Source: Paraburkholderia acidisoli
GTDB taxonomy: Bacteria; Pseudomonadota; Gammaproteobacteria; Burkholderiales; Burkholderiaceae
Length of the DNA: 64,000 bases
NCBI RefSeq assembly: GCF_009789675.1
Contig: NZ_CP046916.1
Location: 310,001 to 374,000 of the forward strand
Reading direction: 5' to 3'
Positions 1 through 9,403 of this stretch are shown here, piece after piece. The position numbers and the translations under genes are program-made. The notes under the pieces were generated by a model. It searched no databases, was not told the origin of the DNA, and saw nothing but the letters and a program-made list of their open reading frames with translations. The first letter of the stretch is position 1. Each line of letters begins with the position of its first letter.

Positions 1-84
1 TCTCCAGTGAGTTTTCGCGAACGCAGCGATCTGAATATGTCACTTGTCGGCCAAATTACGGCTACTTACGATCGTTTCGACTAG
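1..84 (+). CDS. possible C-terminal end of an upstream gene (partial)
   Basis: Reading frame 1 is open from the window edge to a TAG at 82-84, giving 27 residues that end in ATYDRFD. The composition is compatible with a real protein tail, but a stretch this short could be open by chance. No family can be named from it. If real, the gene lies upstream of the MFS transporter on the same strand. Confidence 0.3.
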   Translation, partial: SPVSFRERSDLNMSLVGQITATYDRFD

Positions 85-149
85 TCGCGGTGGGACTGCA
101 CGGCACAGCCGGCGCGGGCCCGGTCTTCTCTCTCCGGCGGATGCCCAGC

Positions 150-1385
150 ATGATCGACCCCAATAAAAGCAGACGAGCCAGCCTCGCGGTATTTGTACTG
201 CTCTACCTCGGCTATTGCATTTCCTATATCGACCGTTCCGCGATCGCGCTCTCGCTCGTCGCCATCGGCAAGGAATTTCATGTGGGCTCGGCGGCGCTCG
301 GCGTCGTCATGAGCACGTTCTATATCAGCTACGCGGCCATGCAGATTCCCGGCGGCTGGATCGCCGACCGTTGGGGCAGCAAGAAGGTCATCTTCGTTTC
401 GGTGGCGTTCTGGTCCGTGTTCACGCTGATGACCGGACTCGCGTGGTCGCTCGCCTCGCTCATCGCCATCCGCTTCATCTTCGGTCTTGGCGAAGGCGGT
501 TATCCGGGCGCGGCGGTGAAGGGCGTGACCGAATCGTGCGCGCGCGCCGACCGGCCGAAGATGTCGGCGCTGCTGATGTCGTCGAATTACGTGGGCAGCT
601 TCGTCGCGCCGCTCGTGATCGCGCCGCTCATTCTCACGCTCGGCTGGCGGCATGCGTTCGTCGTCGCGGGTATCGCGGGTCTCGTGTTCGCGCTGTTCTA
701 TCTGTTCGCGGTGAAGGACACGCATCAGAAGCGCGATTCGGCAGGCCGTTCCGCGCGCATCGACGGCGCGGCCACGCGCGCGCTGCTGAAGATGCCGCTC
801 ATGTGGAAGATCCTGCTCACGTGGTTCGGCATGGGCATCGTCAACAAGGGACTCGATGCGTGGATGCCCGCGTATCTGCTCACCGAGCGTCATCTCGACC
901 TCAAGGCCGTCGGCATGCTCACGCCGCTGCCGTTCGTCGCGGCGAGTATTTCCACGGCGCTGGGCGGCTGGATTCTCACGCGCTGGTTCGACGGCCGCGA
1001 GAAGTGGCTGATGGCGGCCTGCTGCGCGATCTCCGGCTTCTTCCTCTACGAGATGTACACGGCGCAAACGGTCACGGGCGTGATCGCGTATCAGTCCATC
1101 GTGTACTTCTTCAAGTCGTTCGTGTTCGCGGGCGTCTTCGCGCTGCCGGCCAAATTCCTGCCGCAGAAACTCATTGGCACGGGCGCGGGCATGGTCAACT
1201 TCGGGGGTCAGGTGGCGGGCTTCGTCGCGCCGGCGGTGATCGGCGTGCTGGTCTCGGTCACGGGCAACTACAACGCGGTGTTCGGTTTCCTGATCGTGGC
1301 CACGGCATTCGCGCTCGTCACCAGCCTGTCGATCCGGCTCTCGCCCGAGGCGGATGCGCGCATCGGCGCGACGGGGGAAGCCTGA
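150..1385 (+). CDS. MFS transporter, anion:cation symporter-like
   Basis: Inner-membrane major facilitator of about 411 residues with roughly twelve hydrophobic segments. After a short basic N-terminus (IDPNKSRR) the first segment runs into GYCISYIDRSAIALSL, the pattern typical of the ACS (sugar-acid and organic-anion/proton symporter) branch. The loop after segment 2 contains GGWIADRWGSKK, the conserved MFS loop 2-3 motif. I chose the ATG at 150; an in-frame ATG at 141 is equally possible, and the further upstream start would add a non-hydrophobic tail. It is followed on the same strand by a LysR regulator, an amidase and D-serine dehydratase, so the substrate may be a hydroxy- or amino-acid derivative. 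The exact substrate cannot be read from the sequence. Confidence 0.9.
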   Translation: MIDPNKSRRASLAVFVLLYLGYCISYIDRSAIALSLVAIGKEFHVGSAALGVVMSTFYISYAAMQIPGGWIADRWGSKKVIFVSVAFWSVFTLMTGLAWSLASLIAIRFIFGLGEGGYPGAAVKGVTESCARADRPKMSALLMSSNYVGSFVAPLVIAPLILTLGWRHAFVVAGIAGLVFALFYLFAVKDTHQKRDSAGRSARIDGAATRALLKMPLMWKILLTWFGMGIVNKGLDAWMPAYLLTERHLDLKAVGMLTPLPFVAASISTALGGWILTRWFDGREKWLMAACCAISGFFLYEMYTAQTVTGVIAYQSIVYFFKSFVFAGVFALPAKFLPQKLIGTGAGMVNFGGQVAGFVAPAVIGVLVSVTGNYNAVFGFLIVATAFALVTSLSIRLSPEADARIGATGEA

Positions 1386-1446
1386 TCGCGGTTTCACCCG
1401 GACTGGCGCTATGATGGAGCGTTTCGCGTCCTCCCGTCCGTCCATC

Positions 1447-2373
1447 ATGAGCGCCCGCATTCTTCAGGAAGCCGCTGTCCGCTACTTTCTGGAAGTCGTC
1501 AACACCGGCTCCGTCGCCGACGCGGCCAGTCGCCTGAACGTCGTGCCGTCCGCCGTGAGCCGCCAGATCGCGCGGCTCGAAAGCGAACTCGGCACGCCGC
1601 TGTTCGTGCGACAGTCGCGCGGCATGGTGCCGAGCAAGGCGGGCGAGATGCTCGCGGCGTATGCGCGCCGCTCGCAACTCGACGCCGAGCAGATCTCGCT
1701 GGAAATCGACGCGCTGCGCGGCGAAGCCGAACGCACGATTCGCATCGCGTGCACGGAAGGCTTCGCGGCCACGTTCCTGCCGCGTGCGATGGCCGAATTC
1801 CGCCGCAGCGTGGCGCCGGCCTCGTTCGAAGTCGTTGTCGATACGGCGGCGGGCGTCACGCAGCGCGTGCGCGAAGCCGAATGCGACATCGGCCTCACGT
1901 TCAGCTTCGGTCCGGCGAAGGACATACACGTGGCGTTCTCCGCGCCGTCGCCCGTGTTCGCAATCGTGGCGTCGTCGCATCCGCTGGCGGCGTCCACGCA
2001 GGTATCGTTCCGCGAATTGCTCGCGTATCCGCTCGCCTTGCCCGGCGTGCATTCCACGCTGCACAAACTCATCGACATTTATTGCAGCCGCGAAGGCGTC
2101 GCGTGCAAGAGCGTGCTCAGCAGCGCGACGCTCGAAACGCTGCTCGGCTTCACGATCGCGAGCGACGCCGTCACCTTCAGCGGCGAACTCTTCGTGCGCC
2201 CGCGTCTCGCCTCGGGCGAACTCGTTGCGTTGCCCGTGCCGGAACTGACTACCAGCGAGCGCGCCATCGAGATTCAAACGCTCGCGCGGCGCGCGTTGCC
2301 GCCCATGCTGCAAGCGTTCATCGAGCGTTTGAGCGACGAACTCGCGCCTGCCGCGCGCGTTGAGCAAAAGTGA
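1447..2373 (+). CDS. LysR-family transcriptional regulator
   Basis: A DNA-binding regulator of about 308 residues. The N-terminal winged helix-turn-helix (residues 10-65) has the usual LysR pattern: FLEVVNTGSVADAASRL, then SAVSRQIARLE and LGTPLFVR. The rest is a periplasmic-binding-like effector domain. I chose the ATG at 1447 because it places the helix-turn-helix at the usual distance from the N-terminus; ATGs at 1411 and 1414 would add a short tail. It lies 61 bases after the MFS gene and before the amidase, all on the same strand, rather than divergent as many LysR genes are. It probably controls this MFS-amidase-dehydratase cluster. The inducer is unknown; E. coli DsdC, the D-serine regulator, is also a LysR protein, but orthology is not shown here. 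Confidence 0.92.
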   Translation: MSARILQEAAVRYFLEVVNTGSVADAASRLNVVPSAVSRQIARLESELGTPLFVRQSRGMVPSKAGEMLAAYARRSQLDAEQISLEIDALRGEAERTIRIACTEGFAATFLPRAMAEFRRSVAPASFEVVVDTAAGVTQRVREAECDIGLTFSFGPAKDIHVAFSAPSPVFAIVASSHPLAASTQVSFRELLAYPLALPGVHSTLHKLIDIYCSREGVACKSVLSSATLETLLGFTIASDAVTFSGELFVRPRLASGELVALPVPELTTSERAIEIQTLARRALPPMLQAFIERLSDELAPAARVEQK

Positions 2374-2462
2374 ATTGACCGTTCGATAAACGTCACTGGC
2401 GGTCGTTTTTCTCGTCGTCTACATTGGGCGAACTCTTGCCTTGTTGCTCAAAGGATTGCTCG

Positions 2463-3992
2463 ATGAACGACCGTCACGAACTCACTCGTCTTAGCGCCGT
2501 TGCGTTGCGCGCGTTGTTGCAGGCGCGCGAAATTTCCGCCGTCGAATTACTCGAAGCGTGCATCGCGCGCATCGACACACTCAACCCTTACGTCAACGCC
2601 ATCACGGCCACGAGCTTCGACCGCGCGCGCCGCGAAGCGCTCGCCGCCGACGCCGCGGTTGCCCGTGGCGAGGCCGTGGGCATCTTGCACGGCTTGCCTA
2701 TCGGCATCAAGGATCTCGAAGAGACCGAAGGCCTGTTGACCACGTACGGCTCGCCGCTCTATCGCGCCAACGTGCCCGCGCAGGACAACACGCTGGTGCG
2801 CCGCGTGCGCGCGGCGGGCGCGATCGTGGTCGGCAAGACCAACGTGCCGGAAATGGGCGCGGGAGCGAACAGCTTCAACCCGGTGTGGGGCGCGACGGGC
2901 AATCCGTTCGACCCGCGCCTGAACGCGGGCGGCTCCTCGGGCGGTTCGGCGGCGGCGCTCGCGCTCGACCTCGTGCCGCTCGCGAGCGGTTCCGACACCG
3001 GCGGCTCGCTGCGCATTCCCGCGGCGAAATGCGGCGTGGTGGGTCTGCGCACCTCGCCGGGTCTCGTGCCGAGCGATCGCAAGCCGCTGGGCTGGACGCC
3101 GATCGCCGTGGTCGGGCCGATGGGGCGCACCGTGGAGGACACGTGGCTGCAACTCGCGGCCACCGTGGGCCAGTCGGGCAGCGATCCGCTCGGTTATCCG
3201 TTCGCGATGAGCGCGACGATGGAAGGCCGCGCGCCCACGGATCTCTCGGCCTTGCGTATCGGTTACACGGAAGACTTCGGCGTCTGCGAAGTGGACGACG
3301 AGATTCGCGCCGTGTTCCGCCGCAAGATCGCGTTTCTGCGCGGCAAGGTCGCGGTGTGCGAGCCGGTCGAGGTGGACTTCGAAGGCGCGCATCGCTGCTT
3401 CGACGTGCTGCGCGCGGAGGCCTTCGTCGCCGGTCTGCAAAAGGCGTATGAAACCAACCCCGACTTGCTCGGCCCGAATCCGCGCGCGAATTACGAAATG
3501 GGTATCGGCCTCGGTCTCGCCGACTGCGTGCGCGCGCACGCCGACCAAACGCGTTTGTTCCGCCGCTTCCAGACGCTGTTCGACCGCTACGACGTGATTC
3601 TTTCGCCGACCACGCCGGTCTCGCCGTTCGCTTGGGCGCAGCCGTATTTGAAGTCGGTGAACGGCGTCGAACTGGAAAACTATTATCGCTGGCTTTCGCT
3701 CACCTACGTGGTGACGCTCGCGACCAATCCGGCCTTGTCGCTGCCGTGCGGTGTCGATCATCGCGGCATGCCGTTCGGACTCCAGATGATTGGTGCGTTT
3801 CGCGGCGATCTCGCGCTGCTTGATGCGGCGCGCGCGTTCGAAACGCTTTTCGCGACCGCCGACGAAACCCGCCGCCCGATTCCCGACGCCGCGAAGCTGC
3901 GGGAATCGACCGTCGACCTGAAATCCATCGTCACGCATCCGCCTGTGCTCGATGCCGTGGCGGCCTCTCACGTTTCCGCCTCCGCAGTCTGA
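2463..3992 (+). CDS. amidase (amidase signature family)
   Basis: A hydrolase of about 509 residues, usual for amidase signature enzymes, which cleave carboxylic amides to acid plus ammonia or amine. The Ser-cisSer-Lys triad is visible: K83 in [10 protein letters not shown]158 in the GGSSGGS loop and nucleophile S182 in [11 protein letters not shown]. The ATG at 2463 follows an A/G-rich stretch (AAAGGA) and gives a normal N-terminus. No signal peptide is seen, so it is cytoplasmic. It is followed after only 7 bases by D-serine dehydratase, so the two are very likely cotranscribed. The pairing suggests that the amidase releases a serine-like or other hydroxy-amino acid which the dehydratase then deaminates. 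That is inference; the amide substrate is unknown. Confidence 0.93.
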   Translation: MNDRHELTRLSAVALRALLQAREISAVELLEACIARIDTLNPYVNAITATSFDRARREALAADAAVARGEAVGILHGLPIGIKDLEETEGLLTTYGSPLYRANVPAQDNTLVRRVRAAGAIVVGKTNVPEMGAGANSFNPVWGATGNPFDPRLNAGGSSGGSAAALALDLVPLASGSDTGGSLRIPAAKCGVVGLRTSPGLVPSDRKPLGWTPIAVVGPMGRTVEDTWLQLAATVGQSGSDPLGYPFAMSATMEGRAPTDLSALRIGYTEDFGVCEVDDEIRAVFRRKIAFLRGKVAVCEPVEVDFEGAHRCFDVLRAEAFVAGLQKAYETNPDLLGPNPRANYEMGIGLGLADCVRAHADQTRLFRRFQTLFDRYDVILSPTTPVSPFAWAQPYLKSVNGVELENYYRWLSLTYVVTLATNPALSLPCGVDHRGMPFGLQMIGAFRGDLALLDAARAFETLFATADETRRPIPDAAKLRESTVDLKSIVTHPPVLDAVAASHVSASAV

Positions 3993-3999
3993 TACGACC

Positions 4000-5361
4000 A
4001 TGACCGATTCCATCTACGGCAAGCCGCTCGACGCGTGGCTGCGCGACTTCCCGCTCATGCGCGAGCTGCTTGAGCTGCAGCCGGTCGAGTGGTTCAACCC
4101 GGCTGTCGCGCCGCTCGCCGAAGCGCTCCACGATATTCCGCTCGACGCCTCGCATGTCGCCGACGCGAGCGCGCGCCTGCAACGCTTCGCGCCGCTACTC
4201 GCGCAAGCCTTCGCCGACGTGCGCGAGGCGGGCGGCATCATCGAGTCGCCGTTGACGCCCGTGCCCGCGTTCGCGCAGGCCGCGAGCGAGCGCTACGGTG
4301 TGGAAACGCCGCGCCGCCTGCTGCTGAAGCAGGACAGCCATCTACCGATTTCCGGGTCGATCAAGGCGCGCGGCGGCATCTACGAGGTGCTGTTTCATGC
4401 CGAGCAACTCGCGCTGCGCCACGGCTTGCTCAAAGAGGACGACGATTACCGTGCGCTCGCGGGCGACGCGTGCCGCGCGTTGTTTCGCGAGCACAGCATC
4501 GCGGTGGGATCGACGGGCAATCTCGGCATGTCGATCGGCATTGCGAGCGCGACGCTCGGCTTCACGACCACCGTGCACATGTCCGCCGACGCGCGCCAGT
4601 GGAAGAAGGACCGCCTGCGCGCGCACGGCGTGACGGTGGTGGAATACGCGGGCGATTACGGCGAGGCGATCGAAAGCGGGCGCCGTCTCGCGGCCCACGA
4701 CCCGATGTGCCATTTCGTGGACGACGAAAACTCCACCACGCTGTTTCTCGGCTATGCGGTGGCGGGCGAGCGCCTGAAGCGCCAGCTCGACGCGGCGAAC
4801 GTGCCGGTGGATGCGGCGCACCCGCTGTTCGTGTATCTGCCGTGCGGCGTGGGCGGCGGACCCGGCGGCGTGGCGTTCGGGCTGAAGCTCGCGTTCGGCG
4901 ACGCCGTGCATTGCGTGTTCGCGGAACCCACGCACTCGCCATGCATGTTGATGGGCGTGATGACCGGCTTGCACGAGAAACTCGCGGTGCAGGATTTCGG
5001 CATCGACAACCTGACGGCCGCCGACGGTCTCGCGGTCGGGCGGCCTTCCGGCTTCGTGGGACGCGCGATGCAGCGCATGATCGACGGCTATTACACCGTC
5101 GACGACGGCGAGTTGTACGCGCTGCTCGCGCTGATGGCCGAGACGCAGGAGATCCGCCTCGAGCCTTCCGCGCTGGCGGGCGCGCCGGGGTTCGCGCGCG
5201 TGGCGAAGGCGCCGCAGGACTACCGCGAGCGCATGCGGTTCGACGCGGCGGCGCTGCGCGACGCCACGCACGTGATCTGGGCGACGGGCGGCGGCATGGT
5301 GCCGGAAACCGAAATGCGCGCGTATCTGGAAACAGGGCGCAAGGCGTTGAAGGGCGCTTGA
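4000..5361 (+). CDS. dsdA: D-serine dehydratase (D-serine ammonia-lyase)
   Basis: A PLP enzyme of 453 residues that converts D-serine to pyruvate and ammonia. The PLP-binding lysine is K122 in SGSIKARGG, and the phosphate-binding glycine loop is [19 protein letters not shown] and the C-terminal WATGGGMVP are also characteristic of DsdA. Length equals that of the E. coli enzyme (about 440). The start at 4000 lies 7 bases after the amidase stop, indicating an operon. In E. coli dsdA is paired with a GntP-type permease (DsdX) and a LysR activator (DsdC); here the transporter is an MFS member and an amidase is added, an arrangement pointing to an amide or peptide-like precursor. The product call is firm, the pathway role inferred. 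Confidence 0.95.
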   Translation: MTDSIYGKPLDAWLRDFPLMRELLELQPVEWFNPAVAPLAEALHDIPLDASHVADASARLQRFAPLLAQAFADVREAGGIIESPLTPVPAFAQAASERYGVETPRRLLLKQDSHLPISGSIKARGGIYEVLFHAEQLALRHGLLKEDDDYRALAGDACRALFREHSIAVGSTGNLGMSIGIASATLGFTTTVHMSADARQWKKDRLRAHGVTVVEYAGDYGEAIESGRRLAAHDPMCHFVDDENSTTLFLGYAVAGERLKRQLDAANVPVDAAHPLFVYLPCGVGGGPGGVAFGLKLAFGDAVHCVFAEPTHSPCMLMGVMTGLHEKLAVQDFGIDNLTAADGLAVGRPSGFVGRAMQRMIDGYYTVDDGELYALLALMAETQEIRLEPSALAGAPGFARVAKAPQDYRERMRFDAAALRDATHVIWATGGGMVPETEMRAYLETGRKALKGA

Positions 5362-5561
5362 TTGGGGCGTTGCTTGAGACCGGGTTGAAGCATTATCGAG
5401 CCTCGATCCGGCCCGGATTGGGGCGCGAGCGCCGCTGCCCGAGACTGGGCGGGCGGCCCGGCGGCGCCGACAGGCTAACCGGGCGACGCCCGGAACGCGG
5501 CCCATCTTCAAAATCTGCTTAATCGTCTAAAGTTTGCGGGTCCTGTGCCGAAAATCCGGCC

Positions 5562-5807
5562 ATGACGCGCAAACACTCCCCCTCCCCCGAAGACGACCCG
5601 ATCTGGGCCGAGGCACGCGCACTCGAAACGAGTATTCGCGCCATCCGGCGCGCTCAGGGCAAAAAGAACCCGGAGGATTTTCCGCCGGACAGCCCCGAGT
5701 GCCTGGAGGCGATGGAAGCGTTCGTGCGCGACGTCGGGCGTATTCTCGGCCTCTACGTGGGCGGCGGGGCCGCGGAGGACGACGGGGAACTGCACGGCAC
5801 GGAATAG
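5562..5807 (+). CDS. small hypothetical protein, 81 aa
   Basis: A short acidic, hydrophilic protein with no membrane segment or signal peptide. It has two likely helices: residues 13-34, rich in Ala, Arg and Glu, and residues 47-65 (ECLEAMEAFVRDVGRILGLY). The C-terminal tail is acidic. I do not recognise a family. The start ATG at 5562 has no strong ribosome-binding site. It stands alone between dsdA and the next plus-strand gene. Codon use matches the neighbours, which favours a real gene, but a chance open frame cannot be excluded. Confidence 0.5.
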   Translation: MTRKHSPSPEDDPIWAEARALETSIRAIRRAQGKKNPEDFPPDSPECLEAMEAFVRDVGRILGLYVGGGAAEDDGELHGTE

Positions 5808-6035
5808 ACCGGGAGCGAGCGAGGTCGGCCGGAACGGTAGGCGCCCCGCGAGTTTTCAAAACACGCCGATTATCCCGTTTGTATGGCGAGCGCACACGGA
5901 AACGTTTGCCGTCGTAATTAATTGGCAGACGTGTTTATCTATTTCGAGCCCGCTCGAGCGGGTCAAACGCATTCCGTTGTTATTATCGATGATCGACGTG
6001 GCGGTTAATCCATCGATAAACAAACAGAACGCGCG

Positions 6036-7109
6036 ATGCTGAATACTTTCACCATGACCCCCGAGCAGGAACAGGACGCACGGGCGAAGGCGTTTTATCT
6101 GCTAAAAAAATGGACGAGTCTCACGTTCCTGAATCACGCGGTCAACCTCTACCGGAATTTTCTCGACGCCTACGCAAAGCAACTGAATACGCCGAGTGAA
6201 AATCAGGAGGAACTCGAGAGCCACTATGCCTGTGTCTTTCTGCGTCCGTTGGTTCAAATGGAAGACGGCATCGAGATATTGCGGATGGGCGCCAACAAGC
6301 GATCGGCCTATCGTGCGCTCGTTGCCGGCAGTGAGCGGAGCGGCGACCAGCTGTTCGGCCGAAGCGCGGATGAACTCGGGCGAGTGCACGACCCGTTCTT
6401 CCAGGCACTGGGCCTGAGAGACACCAACTATACCGATAGCATTTACGCCACGGGATACGCCGAGGGCGTGTGGATCGCGGAGTTGAGTTGTGGGGTGCTC
6501 AAATGCACCGCGAATCTGGATTTCACGGGCTTGCTCACCGCAGGGAAACGCGCCGACGGCGGAACGCGCATTTTCGAGCATTGGACCTACGAGTCGATTT
6601 TTCAGGACGCGCGCTTTCCTGCGTGGCGCCATTGGCCTCCCGGCCGCAACTATCCTCCGGTCTTGCCTCCTTGTCCGCCACAGAACGAATCGAACGGCGC
6701 GGAGGTCAATAGCGGCCAGGAGATTCCCGTTGAAGGCATCTGGGAACCGTGGCTTGCCGAAGGCAAGGTGGGTTGCCCGAACTATTTTCTCAAGGGCAGC
6801 ATTGCTCACCCTTATCTGCTCGAAGGAAGCAACGACGAGCGGCCGGTGCGATGGCGCTTGTTGTGGGAGGACGATCGCTATCGCGGCGGTAGTCTACCCG
6901 CGGAAGAAGCGGCGCTCTTTCTCGCCGTTGCCCCGCAATTGACGCCACGTGCCTTACCGGGAGCGCTGTGCCCGCGGTCGGGCTACTGGCAACACGACGC
7001 GGCGCGCGACACGGTCTTCATCGAGGCGGGAACGCCGATGCCGGGACCCGAACAGACGCCCTGGGGCGTGCTCATCTGGCGGTTTTGCGATCCGCAACCT
7101 GCCGATTGA
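6036..7109 (+). CDS. uncharacterised protein resembling T6SS immunity families (Imm71/Imm72-like)
   Basis: A cytoplasmic-looking protein of 357 residues without a signal peptide or membrane segments. The N-terminal 130 residues form a predicted helical bundle (YLLKKWTSLTFLNHAVNLYRN..., then a segment around VQMEDGIEIL). The C-terminal half is rich in Trp, Pro and Gly (EPWLAEGKVGCPNYF, WRLLWEDDRYRGG). From memory this layout resembles the polymorphic-toxin immunity families Imm71/Imm72 common in Burkholderia; I cannot run the profile search. The start ATG at 6036 is preceded by an AT-rich stretch (5860-6035), unlike neighbouring spacers. There is no toxin or VgrG gene beside it; the nearest T6SS module in the window is some 35 kb away. 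It could be an orphan immunity gene left after cargo exchange. Confidence 0.6.
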   Translation: MLNTFTMTPEQEQDARAKAFYLLKKWTSLTFLNHAVNLYRNFLDAYAKQLNTPSENQEELESHYACVFLRPLVQMEDGIEILRMGANKRSAYRALVAGSERSGDQLFGRSADELGRVHDPFFQALGLRDTNYTDSIYATGYAEGVWIAELSCGVLKCTANLDFTGLLTAGKRADGGTRIFEHWTYESIFQDARFPAWRHWPPGRNYPPVLPPCPPQNESNGAEVNSGQEIPVEGIWEPWLAEGKVGCPNYFLKGSIAHPYLLEGSNDERPVRWRLLWEDDRYRGGSLPAEEAALFLAVAPQLTPRALPGALCPRSGYWQHDAARDTVFIEAGTPMPGPEQTPWGVLIWRFCDPQPAD

Positions 7110-7288
7110 ACGCCGCGCGGAACACCACGTCGCCGATACGCCGCTCCCATTACTCGATTGCCATGACAACGCGTGCGGCGTACCGCATTTCTCGCTCCAA
7201 ACGAACAATCTCTTCGCTTTCTTCGCTCTAGGCACGACGTCGCCCGGTCTTTATCGTATGCACCGTTACCCACACGGAGCATCGAAAC

Positions 7289-8311
7289 ATGAACTATTGC
7301 ACTTTGGGCCGCTCGGGTCTGCGCGTGTCGCGCCTCACGCTCGGCGCGATGACGTTTGGCGCGGGCGAGGGCGTCTGGCAATCCATTGCCGGTCTTGGCC
7401 GGGATGCGGCCACGCAGCTCGTTCAGCTTGCGCTCGAACGCGGCGTCAACCTGATCGATACCGCGGATGCGTATTCGCAAGGCCAATCCGAGGAAATGGT
7501 CGGGCGCGTGCTGTCCGAACTCGGGATCGACGAAACGCAGATGCTCGTTGCCACGAAGGTGCGTCTGCGCACGGGCCCGGGCCACAACCAGGTTGGCCTC
7601 GGACGTTCGCACGTGATCCGCAGCGTCGAAACCAGCCTCAAACGGCTGCGCCGCGATCATATCGACTTGATGCAACTGCACGATCGCGACGCGCTCACGC
7701 CACTCGACGAGACGCTGCGCGCGCTTGACGATCTCGTGACGCAAGGCAAGGTGCGGCATGTCGGCGTGTGCAATTTCAGCGCGTCGGAGCTCGAACGGAT
7801 GCATGCGTTGTCGAACGCGGCGCACTGGGTGCACGCGTGCAGCAACCAGGTGCATTACTCGCTCGCCTCGCGCGATATCGAGCATGAGATCGCGGCTGTC
7901 GCGCAACTGCGCGAGATGGCGCTGATGATCTGGAGTCCGCTCTCGGGCGGCTACCTGAGCGGCAAATACACGGCAGGCGCACCGCACGCGCAAGCCGGGC
8001 GCCGCACGACGCTCGATTTTCCGCCTGTCGATCCCGAACTCGCCGACCCCATCGTGCACACGCTGCGTGCTGTCGCGCAAGAGCACGACGCCACGCCGGC
8101 CCAGATCGCGCTCGCGTGGCTGCTGGGGCGCCCGGAAGTGGCAACGATCATTGTCGGCGCCAGTTCGACGGCGCAGCTCGCCGCGAATCTCGACGCCGCG
8201 GCGTTGACCTTGTCCGGCGCGCAGCGCGAGCGGCTCGATGCCGTTTCGCAACGCCCGCTGCCGTATCCGCACTGGATGCAGCGCTTTCACGACCGGGACC
8301 GGATCGTATAA
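7289..8311 (+). CDS. aldo/keto reductase
   Basis: A cytoplasmic NADPH-dependent TIM-barrel oxidoreductase of 340 residues. The catalytic tetrad is visible: D57 and Y62 in IDTADAY, K90 in VATKV and H131 in LMQLHDRD. The cofactor-binding end has IIVGASSTAQLAANLDA. The closest general group is the AKR7/12-like YajO/general-stress GSP69 type. A ribosome-binding stretch (CGGAG) ends 8 bases before the ATG at 7289. It is convergent with the LysR gene downstream; an inverted repeat CCGGGA/TCCCGG (8315-8338) lies in the 30-base gap but lacks a T-run. The physiological substrate is unknown. Confidence 0.92.
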   Translation: MNYCTLGRSGLRVSRLTLGAMTFGAGEGVWQSIAGLGRDAATQLVQLALERGVNLIDTADAYSQGQSEEMVGRVLSELGIDETQMLVATKVRLRTGPGHNQVGLGRSHVIRSVETSLKRLRRDHIDLMQLHDRDALTPLDETLRALDDLVTQGKVRHVGVCNFSASELERMHALSNAAHWVHACSNQVHYSLASRDIEHEIAAVAQLREMALMIWSPLSGGYLSGKYTAGAPHAQAGRRTTLDFPPVDPELADPIVHTLRAVAQEHDATPAQIALAWLLGRPEVATIIVGASSTAQLAANLDAAALTLSGAQRERLDAVSQRPLPYPHWMQRFHDRDRIV

Positions 8312-8341
8312 GCGCCGGGAATCGCAACGCTGTCCCGGACG

Positions 8342-9256
8342 TTACTTAGACATCCGAAGGGATTCCTTGATCCACGTGGAGAAGGCTTCCATCGTCGCGT
8401 GTGTTCGCGCGGGCAGGTTCCGGTCGCGCGGATACAGTATCGACACCTCGGGCGCGGCGGTCTCCCAGCGCGGCAAGATGCGCACGAGCCGCTTGTCGCG
8501 CAGCGCGGGCGCGGCGATGAAGCAAAGCGTCTGCACGATGCCCATGCCCGCGATCGCCAGTTCGACCCGCGCATGCGCGTCCCCGACCGCCGCGATAGCC
8601 GAGGGATTCCACGCCGCGGTTTGACCGCCTTCCTCGAACTCCCATTCGAGCCGCTCGCCAGGATGGGGCAGCAAAAAGTCGATGAGCTGATGGCGCTCCA
8701 GATCCTTCGGTGTCCTTGGCTTGCCCATGCGGCTCAGGTAATCGGGCGACGCGACGTTGATGCGCCGTGGCCGGCCGAGCGGGCGCAGCACGAGATCCTG
8801 ATCTTCGAGTCCGCCGATCCGGACCGCGAAGTCGATACCGTCACGCACGAAGTCGCTGCGCCGGTCGCTCATGACGAGTTCGACGTGGATGCCAGGGTGC
8901 TGTTCGAACCACTCGGGCAAGCGTGGGATCAGGATGGCGCGGGCGACGGAGCTGTTCGCGCTGATCCGCACCCGGCCGGCGAGCGCGTCTCTCGACTCGG
9001 AGAGCGACGCTTCGACGTCGTCGAGTTCGGCCAGCATGCGCCGGCAGGCCTCGAAATAGCGGCTGCCCGCCGTCGTGGGCGCCACCGCGCGAGTCGTGCG
9101 CGCAAGCAGCTTGATCCCGAGCGTTGCTTCGAGCTTCGCCATTCGCTCGGTGGCATTCGACGAAGACATGTTCATCGAGCTTGCCGCCTTGCTGAAAGAA
9201 CCCGTTTCCACGATCCGGACAAAAAGACGCATTGCCGCCAGTCGATCGATCCGCAT
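8342..9256 (-). CDS. LysR-family transcriptional regulator
   Basis: A regulator of about 304 residues. The helix-turn-helix occupies residues 8-65 (FVRIVETGSFSKAASSMNM, then NATERMAKLEATLGIKLL), with substitutions in the recognition helix compared with the usual SAVSRQI pattern. The effector domain follows, ending in MSK. The ATG at 9256 gives the normal N-terminal spacing; the longer frame upstream would add 33 unlikely residues. It is convergent with the aldo/keto reductase, so the usual divergent target logic does not apply. It resembles the DhcR/YafC group often found near oxidoreductases and may regulate a distant target. Confidence 0.9.
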   Translation of the reverse strand: MRIDRLAAMRLFVRIVETGSFSKAASSMNMSSSNATERMAKLEATLGIKLLARTTRAVAPTTAGSRYFEACRRMLAELDDVEASLSESRDALAGRVRISANSSVARAILIPRLPEWFEQHPGIHVELVMSDRRSDFVRDGIDFAVRIGGLEDQDLVLRPLGRPRRINVASPDYLSRMGKPRTPKDLERHQLIDFLLPHPGERLEWEFEEGGQTAAWNPSAIAAVGDAHARVELAIAGMGIVQTLCFIAAPALRDKRLVRILPRWETAAPEVSILYPRDRNLPARTHATMEAFSTWIKESLRMSK

Positions 9257-9403
9257 GCCGTTCTCGCTCGCCACGAATAAAGAGCGAGTATTGTACGGTC
9301 GAACCGGATAATGCCGGCGATGGAAAACAGGGTGCGCGTGGGGCCGCGTGCTCATCGCCAGCCTCGGGTCAAGGCCGGCGTGCAGCGATGCAAGTGAGCG
9401 GGA

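Noticed and set aside
81..1460. Long minus-strand open frame opposite the MFS transporter
   Set aside because: The translation is Arg/His/Glu-rich with no domain sense, typical of the antisense of GC-rich coding DNA; the plus-strand product is a clear transporter.
8315..8338. Inverted repeat between the aldo/keto reductase and LysR genes as a terminator
   Set aside because: The 6-bp stem has a 12-base loop and no T-run on either strand.
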